Shown here one piece after another: positions 1-10,742 of a DNA stretch of 64,000 bases. The stretch is from Amphirosellinia nigrospora (lineage: Eukaryota > Ascomycota > Sordariomycetes > Xylariales > Xylariaceae): assembly GCA_004123355.1 (NCBI GenBank), contig SCHM01000003.1:7211058-7275057 (forward strand). Direction: 5' to 3'. Each line of letters opens with the position of its first letter. Positions within the stretch are counted from its first letter, which is position 1. The notes beneath the pieces are model-generated. The model saw only the letters and a list, made by a program, of their open reading frames with translations. It ran no database searches and was not told where the DNA came from. The translations under genes and the position numbers were made by a program.

Positions 1-667
1 TAATACATTTCATGCATTAGTGACTCGCCGTCGGAAGCAACATCTCTAGGAGATGCTTTTTTTTCCGGTAGAGTTCAAAGATTGTATGATAACAGCACTG
101 CACTGCTTTTATTTCTGCTTCGTCCCAGTTCGTATTGTAATATAAAATTGTGTAGCTACTGACATGATCTTGAAGGCCGGGGCGATCCGTCTGTCAACAG
201 TTGGATAGTAGGTGAAGCCTGGGCTGATGCTTCGCCCCCGGCACCTCGAGTACTTATAAGCGAGAAAGCGAAGGCTGTTTGAAACGATTTCCTTAAGCCA
301 GAGTATTCGACGGTAACTTGCTAGCTTGCGTTTCGTTATCGATTTTTGATAATGGACAATCGGGTAGATGCCTTCTGGTGCTCGATACCTCATACAAAAT
401 GTAAGGTATCCCCAGTTTTGTCGATGATGCACCATCCTTCGGGAGGATCGACATAGGCAGGCCTGAGATAAGCTACGGCTTGATGATTGTATGGAATTGA
501 CTTCCTCGAATGCTTTAATCGAGCTCGATAGAAGGCTTGGCTTAGAAGCTAGCGACAATGCGGTTTCGATTGACTAAGGTAAAAACAGTGTCAGAATTTG
601 AAACAACAAGGGGTCCAGGATCCTCAAAGAATTGCGCTTAAAACACCTCGTGTTTGCGCAACGCCCG
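1..667. other. Left flank without a recognised gene
   Basis: This stretch has normal base composition and lies 3' of the STAND-type gene, which is on the - strand. A 149-codon reverse frame (558-109) is open but matches no family I recognise. An adjoining reverse frame reads AYVDPPEGWCIIDKTGD near 480-410 and looks more protein-like. The two are in different frames. They may be a decayed 3' continuation of the 668-1385 gene through another intron, but I cannot show that. Confidence 0.3.
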
Positions 668-1385
668 TTAAGTGATTAAACCTACATCTAACGGTACTGG
701 AGGTCCCCTGTTTATTGTCCCTGGAATCTCGCGAGCTGTTGTCAAAGACATGGAAGCCCCTCCACTCTGCGATCGTAGGCTGGTCTGCGACTGAGACAGG
801 GATACAACCAGACTATGGACTTCCCGTATCTGGTTCGCCGAAGTGATAGCGACGTTCCTACCCGGCGTAAGCCATATTTCTCCGTATATTGCAATATTGT
901 GCCTGTCACTCTGCATATTTCGATGGTCTTCGAGTTACTTACAGTTCTGTAACTTGCAGGGCCGTCTGAAGGGTACTGTTGACTTTGGTAAGCCTGTCCT
1001 CGAGGCGGCTGATTTGTGATCGCTCGAAGGGGTAGGATAGCTTTTTTTTGGTATGTTCCAACCTGGATCGTAAACTGGAGCCGGATGGGACTGGTTGGGA
1101 CAGCTCAGACAAGTGCGCGTGGAGAGCGCCTAGTTCAACGTGGCAAGATGTTACGTGGCGCTTTACTGTGGTCGCAGATGCGGGCCAATTGCTCTCTACC
1201 TGCGGCAAAATATCTTGAATAGTCAATAATAGATCTTTCATCTCCGTAGCTCCTTGTTTGGCCGATCTTAGATCTTCTGATCGCCCTGTTACGGCATCCA
1301 AGTAATTGGTCAACCCGCTAACGACTTGGAGCCCAAGGGATATCACGCCAGTCACAAGACCGGCGATTGAGAGAGGATCTGCCAT
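668..1385 (-). CDS. Fungal STAND-type N-terminal domain protein (two exons)
   Basis: The predicted protein is about 210 aa, from exons 1385-943 and 857-668. It starts MADPLSIAGLVTGVISLGLQ, the typical opening of the fungal N-terminal domain found on STAND/NLR-like proteins (Helo-like_N type), with an amphipathic first helix. Charged helices follow, ending in VNSTLQTALQVTEL. The 85-nt intron (942-858) has donor GTAAGT, a CTTAC branch-like site and acceptor TAG. Splicing continues the domain as TELNVAITSANQIREVHS, as expected for this family. Relatives normally carry a much longer C-terminus (NACHT, ankyrin or ubiquitin-like). This one stops soon after exon 2 begins, so it is either a stand-alone signalling domain or truncated. 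A further intron near GTAGGT just before the stop could extend it. The role in incompatibility or innate signalling is inferred from the family. Confidence 0.7.
858..942 (-). other. Intron of the STAND-type gene
   Basis: The intron is 85 nt, with donor GTAAGT, branch-like GCTTACG and acceptor GGTAG. Removing it keeps the frame (633 nt in both exons together, including the stop) and joins two parts of one conserved domain. Reading through instead hits a stop three codons after QVTEL. Confidence 0.75.
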
Positions 1386-1619
1386 GTCAAGTACGGATGA
1401 CGATCAGAGAGCAAAAAAAAGATGTTGGGTGAGAAGCCCAAATATATCATGATGAGGGGTATGTCTGGGGAGATCTTGAGAAGCCCAGTCAAGAAGCTCA
1501 GATAAGAATTAATTGCATGCAATAGGCAGACTGAAATGCCACCCACGTGACCACTGAGCGTCTATTCGTCGATGTAGTGTCGCTGCGCAGATAGGCATTT
1601 GAGCAAGGCAGATTTATCG
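1386..1619. other. Upstream region of the STAND-type gene
   Basis: This is the gene-free 5' side of the reverse-strand gene, up to the target duplication of the first solo LTR. It has normal composition and no RIP. I see no clear promoter element. The LTR insertion lies about 240 bp upstream of the start codon. Confidence 0.4.
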
Positions 1620-1624
1620 CAGGT

Positions 1625-1779
1625 TGCCATGGACCTTGCAAGAGTAGGGTGTAGACACGTGATGCTGCACGGAGAATCAGTGAAGTCATCTCCGTGGCCT
1701 CTCTGTGACTACTTGACTATATACAGAGAGTTTCTTCGTCTTGGTTTGATGCGTCCGTCTAGATCCCTGTTTCCTGGCA
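1625..1779 (+). mobile_element. Solo LTR (copy A), retrotransposon fossil
   Basis: This is a 155-bp unit starting TG and ending CA, bounded by perfect 5-bp duplications CAGGT at 1620-1624 and 1780-1784. It aligns along its whole length with 63241-63385; a shared core is GTGAAGTCATCTCCGTGG. No internal retrotransposon sequence adjoins it, so it is a solo LTR left by LTR-LTR recombination. It is not visibly RIP-mutated. Its divergence from copy B means the two insertions are separate and not recent. The orientation is arbitrary, but it is the same as in copy B. Confidence 0.88.
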
Positions 1780-1803
1780 CAGGTGGAGTGGTGGAGGAGA
1801 AGG

Positions 1804-2012
1804 TGTGGCTCCAGGGTGGCGACTGGCAGAGCCCTGGCGGCACTGCAAGCCAGCCCCACCCCACAGCTATAAGTATTTAGCCTATTACAGAAACTAGACT
1901 TAGCCCTTTATTTAATTAATTAATTTAGTATATTAAGACCTGATCTATATAGCTTAAACTATAATAATAAAAGCTTTATAAGTTATTTAATATAGGTTAA
2001 TAAATACGTATA
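1804..2012 (+). repeat. 5' LTR of E0
   Basis: The first part, to about 1895, is GC-rich and unmutated (TGTGGCTCCAGGG). The rest is AT-rich. It is homologous to 7245-7449, so the RIP boundary runs through this LTR. Confidence 0.8.
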
Positions 2013-5000
2013 AATAGCTATTTATATAGCTTTATAGCTTTTATTTAAAACTAGTTATACGATTATAAATAATTTATATATAACTAACTTATAAAAATTT
2101 AACTTTATAATTACGTTAATTAAATATTTTATTAAAATTTATTTTAAAATATACTTATAATATTTATTTTATATATAGCGGACTTTATAAAAGCTTATTT
2201 CGAAATAAAAATAATAGCTTTATAATAAATATAAATAATTTAACGTTAAATAATTTAATAACGTTTTATTAGTTATAAATATAATAAGCTATAATATTTA
2301 TATTAACGTATTAATAATTAATAGCTAAACGAATCGATTAATTAAAAATAAAAATAAATTTATAATTTGAAGCTATATTAAAAATAAAAAAAGTTTTTAA
2401 AAACTAAGTTTATAAAACTAAAGTAATAGTACTATAATTATATTAATAAATATAATAATAAACTAATAATAATTTTAGCGCTATTAGTTTTAATAAATAT
2501 ATTAATAAATTTATAATAAACTTTTTATATATATTTATAAATATTAAAAATATATATAATAATAATTAATATAACTAATTAAAATAATTAAAAATTAATA
2601 ATATTAAAAAAATTTATTATTAAATTTATAAAAATATAAAAGTTTAAATTTTATTTAAACCCGATAAAAAAATAAATTTAAGCTATTTTTTTAATATATT
2701 TTTAGCGAATAATATTATTAAGCTAAATAAATATAAAATAAAAATAAAATAATTATATTATTTAATTTATATTTAATTCGAGCTAATTTACTATATTAAA
2801 TAAAATATATTAAATTTAAATATAATTAATATAAGTTTTAATACTTTATAAACTATAAACTAAAAGAATTATATTTAAATTAATAAATAATTTTTAATAA
2901 ATAGCGCTTTATTAAAAATAATAATATAATAGCTATTTAAATTAATTTTCTAAAAATAATAATTTAAATATTAAGTATTTATAACGTATTATATAGCTTT
3001 TTAATAATATTTATAGGATTATTATTAGTTTAAAACGAAATATATATAAGCTATTTTTAAAAACTATAAAAAGCTTTTTATTAACTATTAAAAAATATTT
3101 AAAATATTTAATATATAATATTATAATTAATAAGCTTATTATATATAAATATTTAGCTTAATATAAAATGTTTTAGTAAAAAATAAAATATAAGCTAAAT
3201 TATAAAAAAAATAATATAAATATTAAGAATAATTATTATAATTTTTATAAAACCGAAAATTTATAATATTTTTAAAATTATTATATAATTTTAAAATATA
3301 ATAATATTTTATTATAATTATAATATTATTAGAAATATAATAAGCAAACTTATTATAAGCTAGATTTAGTTAGTTAATAATATAAAAATAACCTTAAAAA
3401 TATTAATGTTTATTATTTTAAACTTTTATATTAATAGCTAAAAAGTTAGCTATATTATTAAAATTAATAATAATAATATAAAATAATAAATTTATAATAA
3501 TAAATATATAATAAAAATAGCGGATAATATATATTTTAATTATAATAAACTTAGTTATTAAGTTAAAAATTACTATAAAAAAATATAATAGCTTAAAATA
3601 ATAAAACTATAAAACTAGTTTAATTAATTTATTATAATTAAAAATATATATATAATAATTTAATTAATAAGTTTAAAAAATTTAAACTAAATATAAATTT
3701 TTTAAAAATAAATTATAAAAATAAATATATTTTATAAAAAATAATAAAAAAACCTTAAAAAACTTAAATAAAATATAAAATGCTTAAAAAATAACTAAAT
3801 CGATTAAAAACTAGAAAATTTATTTAATAAAGCTTAAAATAGCTTTATTTATATAGTTAAATTAAATAAAAATAATAAAATAACTTTAAAAAAAAATAAA
3901 AATATAGTTATAATAATTATTATAATTTATTTTAAGTTTAATTAAATAATAATAATATTTATAATATTTTAAGATTATAATTATATAAACTATTATATTT
4001 TATAATTATTAGCTTTAAAGTTTTAATTTTATAAATTATAAAAATAAAATATTATATATAATATTAAAAAAATTAAACTAATAATTATAAAAAACTATAA
4101 AATTATAGTATAGTTTATAATAATAAAAAATATTATAAAACTTTAAACTATAATTAAAAACGTTATATTAAACCGTACGTTTTTTAATAATATAATTTTA
4201 AAAAAATATATTTTATAAATAAAGCAGCGTTTTTAGCTATATAAAAAATATTAAAATAATTAAACTAATAAAATTTAATAGAATATTTTTAATTAAACTT
4301 TTAAAACGGTTATTAGTTAATATAGCTATAAAAATAACTTATAACGTAAAAAAAATAAAAAAAATAAAAATAATTTAATATAAAAATATACTAAAAAACT
4401 TTTAAATAATAAATAAATAAATAACTAAAAAAATTTTTCGGTTTATTTAATTTAGTTAAATAATATATTAATATATAGTACGTATAAAATATTATATCGA
4501 TATTAAAAATAGCTTATTAATAAAACTATTTTATAAATATAGCTTTATATAAAAAAAAGCTATAAAAAATTTATTAAATATATTTAAATATTTATATTAA
4601 AAAAAATATAAAACTATAAAACGCGCTAATATTATTAATCCCGAAAAAATAACTTAATAAAACTATTAAGCTTAATTTAATAATTTAAAAAAATATATAT
4701 ATAATAATTTTATTATAATTATAAAAAACTAAATAAAGTTATAAAAAAGCAAGCTATTTATTATTAAACGTTACGGACTAAATATAAAAAGTTATAAATT
4801 ATAAATAGTATATTTTTATAAATTTTAAAAATAAATATTAATATATAAAATATATAGTTTTTATTATAAAAAAATAATATTTATAATATTTTTTAGGATA
4901 TATAAATAGCTAGTTATATTTTTAAACTTTATAATATACTAGCTATTTTTAAGCTTTAATAAAAAAATTATAAATTTTTAAAAAATAGCTAGCAAGTTTA

Positions 5001-7244
5001 TTTAATAATATTTATATATAAAAAAAAAAAAAAAACTATATTAATAATATTATATATTATTTAAATAATTAGCGTAATATATATAATAATTAATTTTATA
5101 AAATTTTAATATTTATTAATTAAAATATATTTTTAAAATTTTATATATTTTAAAAAAAAATTAAAATAAACTTAGCGAAAATAATTATAATAAAAAATAA
5201 ACTAATACTAAAAATAATTACTAAAATATATAAATTTATAAATATAATAAGTTATTTTAAATATTTAATTAATAAATATTTATTAATTATAGTATTATTT
5301 ATAGTATTAATAAAAAAACTAAAAAACTAATTAGTTATATTAAATATAAAAATTTAAAAAGTTTAGCAAATAATTAAAAATATAATAACTATAATATTAA
5401 TAATTAAAATATTTAATTAAAAGTTGCTTTTTATAATAAATATAAATTCTAGCTAATTATACGTTAAAGTATATTTAATATAGCTATATTTTTATAAAAA
5501 AAATAATATTTTATTTAATAATATATTTTTTTAAAAAACTAAATAACTATTAAACGTATTATTTAGTATAAAAATAAAAACTTTTAGCTATTATATTAAT
5601 ATTATAATATTAAAAGTATTAAGTAAAAAAAAAAAAATAATTGTTTATATTAATTATAAGTTATTATTTATAATAAAAATAAATTAAAATAATTAGCATA
5701 AATAGTTCGATTTTTAAATATTATCGAGCATTATAATATATAAATTATATATTATAAAGCAAATTAAACGTATTACTAATTAGCTATTAAATTTTTTAAA
5801 ACGATTTTTTTAATAATAAATATAACTTTAAAACATAAATATTATTAAATATAAAAAAATAATTAATTAAACTATTATAATAGCTAAACTATATAAATTT
5901 ATAAACTATATTTAAGTTTTTAAAATTTAATAGCAAATTATTATTAAATTTAAAAGTTTAATAAATATTTAAATATTTATTATATAAAAAAAAACTATAT
6001 AAAATAGCTTAATATTAATAAACTTTAAAACTTTTATATTTTATAAAAATAATATATTAAATAATACGCTTTTAAAGATTTTAAAATATTAAAATTATTA
6101 TAAAAAGTTAAAAATATATATTAACCTAAAGTACGTTATAATTAGTACTTTAATATATAAAATTAATAAATAATATTAATATTTAAAAATTATTTTAATA
6201 ATATAATAAACTATAATAAAATATAAACAATATTAATTAATAAAACTATTATTAAATAATATATTAAATTTATAATTTATATATATTATTTTTATAATAC
6301 GTTAAATAATAAACTATATTTTATAATATAATTAAAAATATTATATATATAAAATATATATAATATAAATAAAAATAGCTATAATTAATATATTATTTTT
6401 AAATATAATATTATTAATTATTAAAATCGGGAAATTTTAAGTATTTAAAAAAATAAATTAATAATAATAAAACGTTTATAAATAAAAATAATTTAATAGT
6501 ATTAAAATAAAAATTTATAATTAAACTTATTATATTTAAAAAACCTAAAAATAATAATAAAATAAAAAAAACAAAATAAAAACTTTAAGCGAATTATATT
6601 ATAAAAAAGTTTAATATATAAATATTTTAATATAATTTTATTATAAATAGCTATAAATATTTATAATTAAATATTAAAATATAAATTAATAGCTATTTTT
6701 TTTATTTAATATTTAATTTTTTAATAATAATTATTTATTAAATTTTTAAATATATAAAAAATTTAACCGAAAAAAAAAAGTCGAATTTTAATAAAGCTTA
6801 ATAAAAACTATAAAATATTATAATAAAAAACTATTTTAATAGTTTAAAAGTTTTTAAAAACTAAATTAAAGTTTATTTATAAAAAAAAAAAATTAATTTA
6901 AACTTATAACTAAAAACTAAATATTATAAATATATTAACGTAATAATAAAATAAAACTTTTTTATAATAAATTATAAGCTATAATAAATTATTATTATAA
7001 TAATATTTATAAATTATAAAGCTTTAATAAAATTTAACTATTAAATAAATATAATAAAACTAATTTATTTTTTACGTATATAATAATAATTATTTTATAT
7101 AAAACTTATAATATATTAGCTAAATAATATTAAAAACAATTAAAAGCGCTTAAAAGCAATAATAAAATAGCTAAATTATAAATAGTTTTATTATAAAATA
7201 TATTAAAATAAATAACTAAAAATAATTATTTAAAAAAAAAATAT

Positions 7245-7449
7245 TATAGCTTTAAAATAATAATAATAAAGCTTTAGCAAGCATTATAAGCTAGCTTTAC
7301 TTTATAGCTATAAATATTTACCTATTATAAAAACTAGACTTAGCTTTTATTTAATTAATTAACTTAATATATTAAAACTTAATTTATATAGCTTAAACTA
7401 ATAATAAAAGCCCCGTAGGTTATTTAATATAGGTTGACAAGCATACATA
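7245..7449 (+). repeat. 3' LTR of E0
   Basis: It starts TATAGCTTT where the 5' LTR has TGTGGCTCC. The outer part, from about 7411, is unmutated (GCCCCGTAGG), while the inner part is RIP-mutated. This mirrors the 5' LTR. Confidence 0.78.
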
Positions 7450-7665
7450 AAGGTAGGCTTAGCTGTGGGTACTAACATATGCAAGTTAATAGAGCCGTTG
7501 AGTATATTCAAGATGAAGTAAAAGAGAAACCTAGAGCTTGGAGGGCCTAGGAAGTGCATATGTATAGTAGCGTATATTATGCAAGTTGGCATACTGATGT
7601 GTCATGAAACAATACGTGTTACTGCCTAAAGTTCTCGCTAATGACTGGATAGTAACTGTGTACTA
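7450..7665. other. Unmutated single-copy spacer between E0 and E1
   Basis: This roughly 216-bp stretch has normal composition between two RIP-saturated elements. It ends in TACTA, the target duplication of E1, so it is host DNA that once joined the sequence now at 55424. A 64-codon reverse frame here (7592-7398) runs into the LTR and is not a credible gene. Confidence 0.7.
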
Positions 7666-7811
7666 TGCTAAAGTAATACTAGGTCAAGGAGTCACCACAG
7701 GTACTATACAAGGGCACAAGCATCCATTGTATATATAAACAGGTTATTTTACTTACTTTATTATATAGTTAAATAGCTAAATAGTACGCTTATATATTTT
7801 TTATTTTAGTA
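7666..7811 (+). repeat. 5' LTR of E1
   Basis: This is a 146-bp repeat starting TGCTAAAGTAATACT. Its outer half is unmutated and its inner half is AT-rich. It is collinear with 55273-55418. Confidence 0.92.
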
Positions 7812-9059
7812 GGTTATAAGCCCGGAAATTTTTTTACTAAATAACTAGCTAAATATTTTATTTATAATTTTTAAATTAATTAATTAAAATATAAGCTTAA
7901 GCCTAAATATATATTAAACCGAAAATAATAAAATATTAAATATAATATAAATAAATATAAATTCCGCGCTAAAAAAAAAACTATTTTATTATTATTTTAT
8001 TTATTATATAATTAAAAATAATTATAATAAAAAACTTAATTAATATAAATAAAAAAAATAAAAAATAAATAATTTATTTATTATTATTTAAAAATTATTT
8101 ACTATTAATAATTTTTATATTTAGTAAAAAAAATCTAATTATAATAAAAATATAATAATTTATAAAAAAAAACAAAAAAAACTTTTTTATATAAATTTAT
8201 TTAAAAAAATTAATAATTATTAATTTAACTTTAATAATATAAATATATTATTTATATTTAATAGCCGAAAAATTTTTAGTTTTTAAATTAAAATATTAAA
8301 ACTAGCTATTATAAACTTTAATAAAAATTAAAAAAAAATTAGTTTTTTTAATAGTTTAAGTTTTAAAAAAACTAATATTTTTAAAAATTTATAACTATTA
8401 AAGTTAAATTTTCTATAATTATTAATTTTTTAAATTTATAGTAATTTTTTTTAATATTTAGTTTATATATTATTAATATATTTATTAAATAAAAAATAAC
8501 AATTTAATTATAACTATTATAAATAACTTTAGTATAATAAACGCTAATATTATTAAAATATTTAAAGTTAATATAAATATTATAAAAATTAAATCTTTTA
8601 TAAAACTAAAAAATTAAAAAAACTATTATAAATAATATTTTAATATAATAATTATATTAAAAACTTATAACGTTTATAAATTTATTTTAAATAAATTATT
8701 AAAAAAAAAACAAATATTTTTAATATTAAAAATAAAATAAAAAACTTTTTAATAAAAAAATATAATTAATAAAAAATAGTTTAAACTATACGTTAAACTT
8801 ATATTTTATATATATATAATAATTTTAAAATATTCGATTAAATAAATAAAAAATTTAATAAAAAAATAATTATTATTTTTTTTTTAAAAAAATAACTTAT
8901 TAAAACTAAATAATTATAAAAAATTTTTTAACGGCGTATAAACTAATAAATAAAATTAAAACGATTTAAAAAAACTACGCTAAAATTAAGCTAAAATATA
9001 TTTTTTAATAATTATTTTATAGTTTATTTTATTTATAGTTTTAAAAAAAAAAAAAAAAA

Positions 9060-9252
9060 TATTATAGGTTATAAAATAAAGCTTAATTTAAGGAAAAAAA
9101 TTTATTATTAAATTTACGTAGTAGATCTAATAATAAATTCTTTAACTAGTAGTATGCTAGCTGTTTATTTAAATATAGTATTATTAAATAGTTTTTTTTT
9201 ACGCTTTACATAAAGAAGCTACTAGTAATATAAACTTTTAAAAGCTTTATTA
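9060..9252. repeat. Left LTR of E2
   Basis: It is collinear with 47627-47818; a shared stretch is AATAAATTCTTTAACTAGTA. It is RIP-mutated throughout. Confidence 0.82.
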
Positions 9253-10269
9253 AAAATATTAAAGTATAAAAAAATTTTGCTAACTTTAGTAAATTAATTT
9301 AGCTAAGCTATATTATAATTATAGTTTTTTTTATATAATATTAAATAATATTTTAGTTTATTTTATTTTTTTTATTATTTTATAAGTAGCTATAACCGAA
9401 AGCTTTAATAAAAAGCAAGAAATTTATTTATAAACGTATTAATAATAATAAAAATATCGGCAAAAATTAATACTAAAATAAAAACTTTAGTTATTTTATA
9501 TAGCTTTTTATAAAAGCGCTTACTAGGTTTAAATATAAATAATAGTTTTATAAAAAGCTGCTTTTTTTTTTTTTTAATAATATAAAATAAAGCTATATTT
9601 AAACTAATATTTATTAATAAGTTTTATAAGTACTAAAAATAATATATTAAATATTAATAGTTATGTTTATATTTTTTTTTTTTTATTTAATTAAATAATC
9701 GAAGTTATTTTTTTTTCGGTTAAAATAATATTTAAATATAATTTTTATTTTATAAATATTATTTTTTATTATTATTAAAAATATTAGTTAGCTTTAATAA
9801 ACTTTAATAATAATATTATTTGTTTAAAAAAGTTTTTATTTATTTTTATATAGTTATAACTATAATAAAATAATAAAATATATATAATAATATTTAAAAA
9901 AATTTAATTTATAAGCTAAATTACCGATTTTACGTTTAATAATTTAAAGTTTAATAATTATATTATAAATATTTTTTAAAAATTATATTAAATAAATAAT
10001 AACTATTATATAAATAAAAAAACTTTATTATTTAGTTTAAATTTTAATATTTAATATTTATTATTAAAATATTTTTGCTATAATAATAGTAAAATTTATA
10101 GCTAATTTAATTTTATTGTAAGTAATTATATAAAGATTTTATATTTTTCGAAATTATATATATTTATTTAGCCCGTAAATATATTAAAAAAGCTAAAAAG
10201 TTTAAACTTAAATAATTATTTATATAAAATAAATTATATAGTTTATAAAAATATAAAATTAAAATTTAT

Positions 10270-10407
10270 TGTTACGATTAGCGTTCTTAGCCATTACATA
10301 GTTTATGTTAACCTTTTGTAAAAAAGATATGGAATACTAAAGTAAAGGCTTAGTATTTTATTAGTAGCTATATTAGGATCTGTTCGTATAGTGCACTACT
10401 ATAACTT
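10270..10407 (+). repeat. Left terminal repeat of the TRIM-like element
   Basis: It starts TGTTACGATTAGCG and is a direct repeat of 10610-10742 with substitutions of both RIP and other types. The 3' limit is approximate. Confidence 0.6.
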
Positions 10408-10609
10408 CCTTTTTTTTTATATAAGGTTTAGTCTTTTAAACCTTAGCTCTTTTTTTTCCCCCTTTTTTATAGGGGCGGTTAAGTAGGGCTGCTAGGTTGA
10501 GCGTTTAAAGTATTTGTGTGCTAAGGGAAGTAACCAATATATATACCTGGAAAAGGCTGGGCTTTATTACTTATAGGGCTTGAACTTGCAGGCTATAGTT
10601 ATTTGGTAT

Positions 10610-10742
10610 TGTTATGATTGGCGTTCTTGCTATTATGTAGTTATGTTAACCCTTTATAAAAGGGATATGGAATACTAAGGTGGAAGCTATTCGTTTATTA
10701 GTGGCTATATTAAAATTTGTTCGTATAAATACCACTGTAATT
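10610..10742 (+). repeat. Right terminal repeat of the TRIM-like element
   Basis: It starts TGTTATGATTGGCG and matches 10270-10407. The 3' limit is approximate. Confidence 0.6.

Larger units (their letters stand above)
1804..7449 (+). mobile_element. LTR retrotransposon fossil E0
   Basis: This is a roughly 5.6-kb element with direct terminal repeats at 1804 to about 2012 and 7245 to about 7449. The two repeats align with differences that are almost all C/T or G/A, as RIP produces. A run of A before the right repeat fits a polypurine tract and suggests + orientation. The interior is saturated with RIP and no coding frame is readable, so the superfamily cannot be named. It is a broken fossil. 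A flanking duplication is only tentative: GAAGG on the left against AAAGG on the right, so the 3' end is uncertain by several bases. Confidence 0.82.
10270..10742 (+). mobile_element. Small terminal-repeat element (TRIM-like) inside E2
   Basis: Two direct repeats of about 135 bp (10270 to about 10407 and 10610 to about 10742) share GCGTTCTT, GATATGGAATACTAA and CTGTTCGTATA-like blocks. They enclose about 200 bp of mixed composition. Both start TGTTA. The candidate duplication is TTTAT at 10265-10269 and 10743-10747, but this is a weak call in AT-rich DNA. It is much less RIP-mutated than its surroundings. It looks like a terminal-repeat retrotransposon in miniature, or a deleted LTR element with most of its interior gone. 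Confidence 0.55.

Noticed and set aside
668-943. Splicing the STAND-type gene at ATGCAG (near 910) with a 32-nt intron
   Set aside because: It is too short and puts exon 2 in a frame unlike the family. The 85-nt intron ending GGTAG continues the conserved domain exactly.
1016-1222. 68-codon frame on +
   Set aside because: It lies antisense inside exon 1 of the STAND-type gene and is a shadow of it.
1599-1880. 93-codon open frame on +
   Set aside because: It runs across the solo LTR, its target duplication and the start of the E0 LTR, so it is chance coding in repeats.
7398-7592. 64-codon frame on -
   Set aside because: It begins in the spacer and runs into the E0 LTR. There is no family resemblance and it is too short to support.
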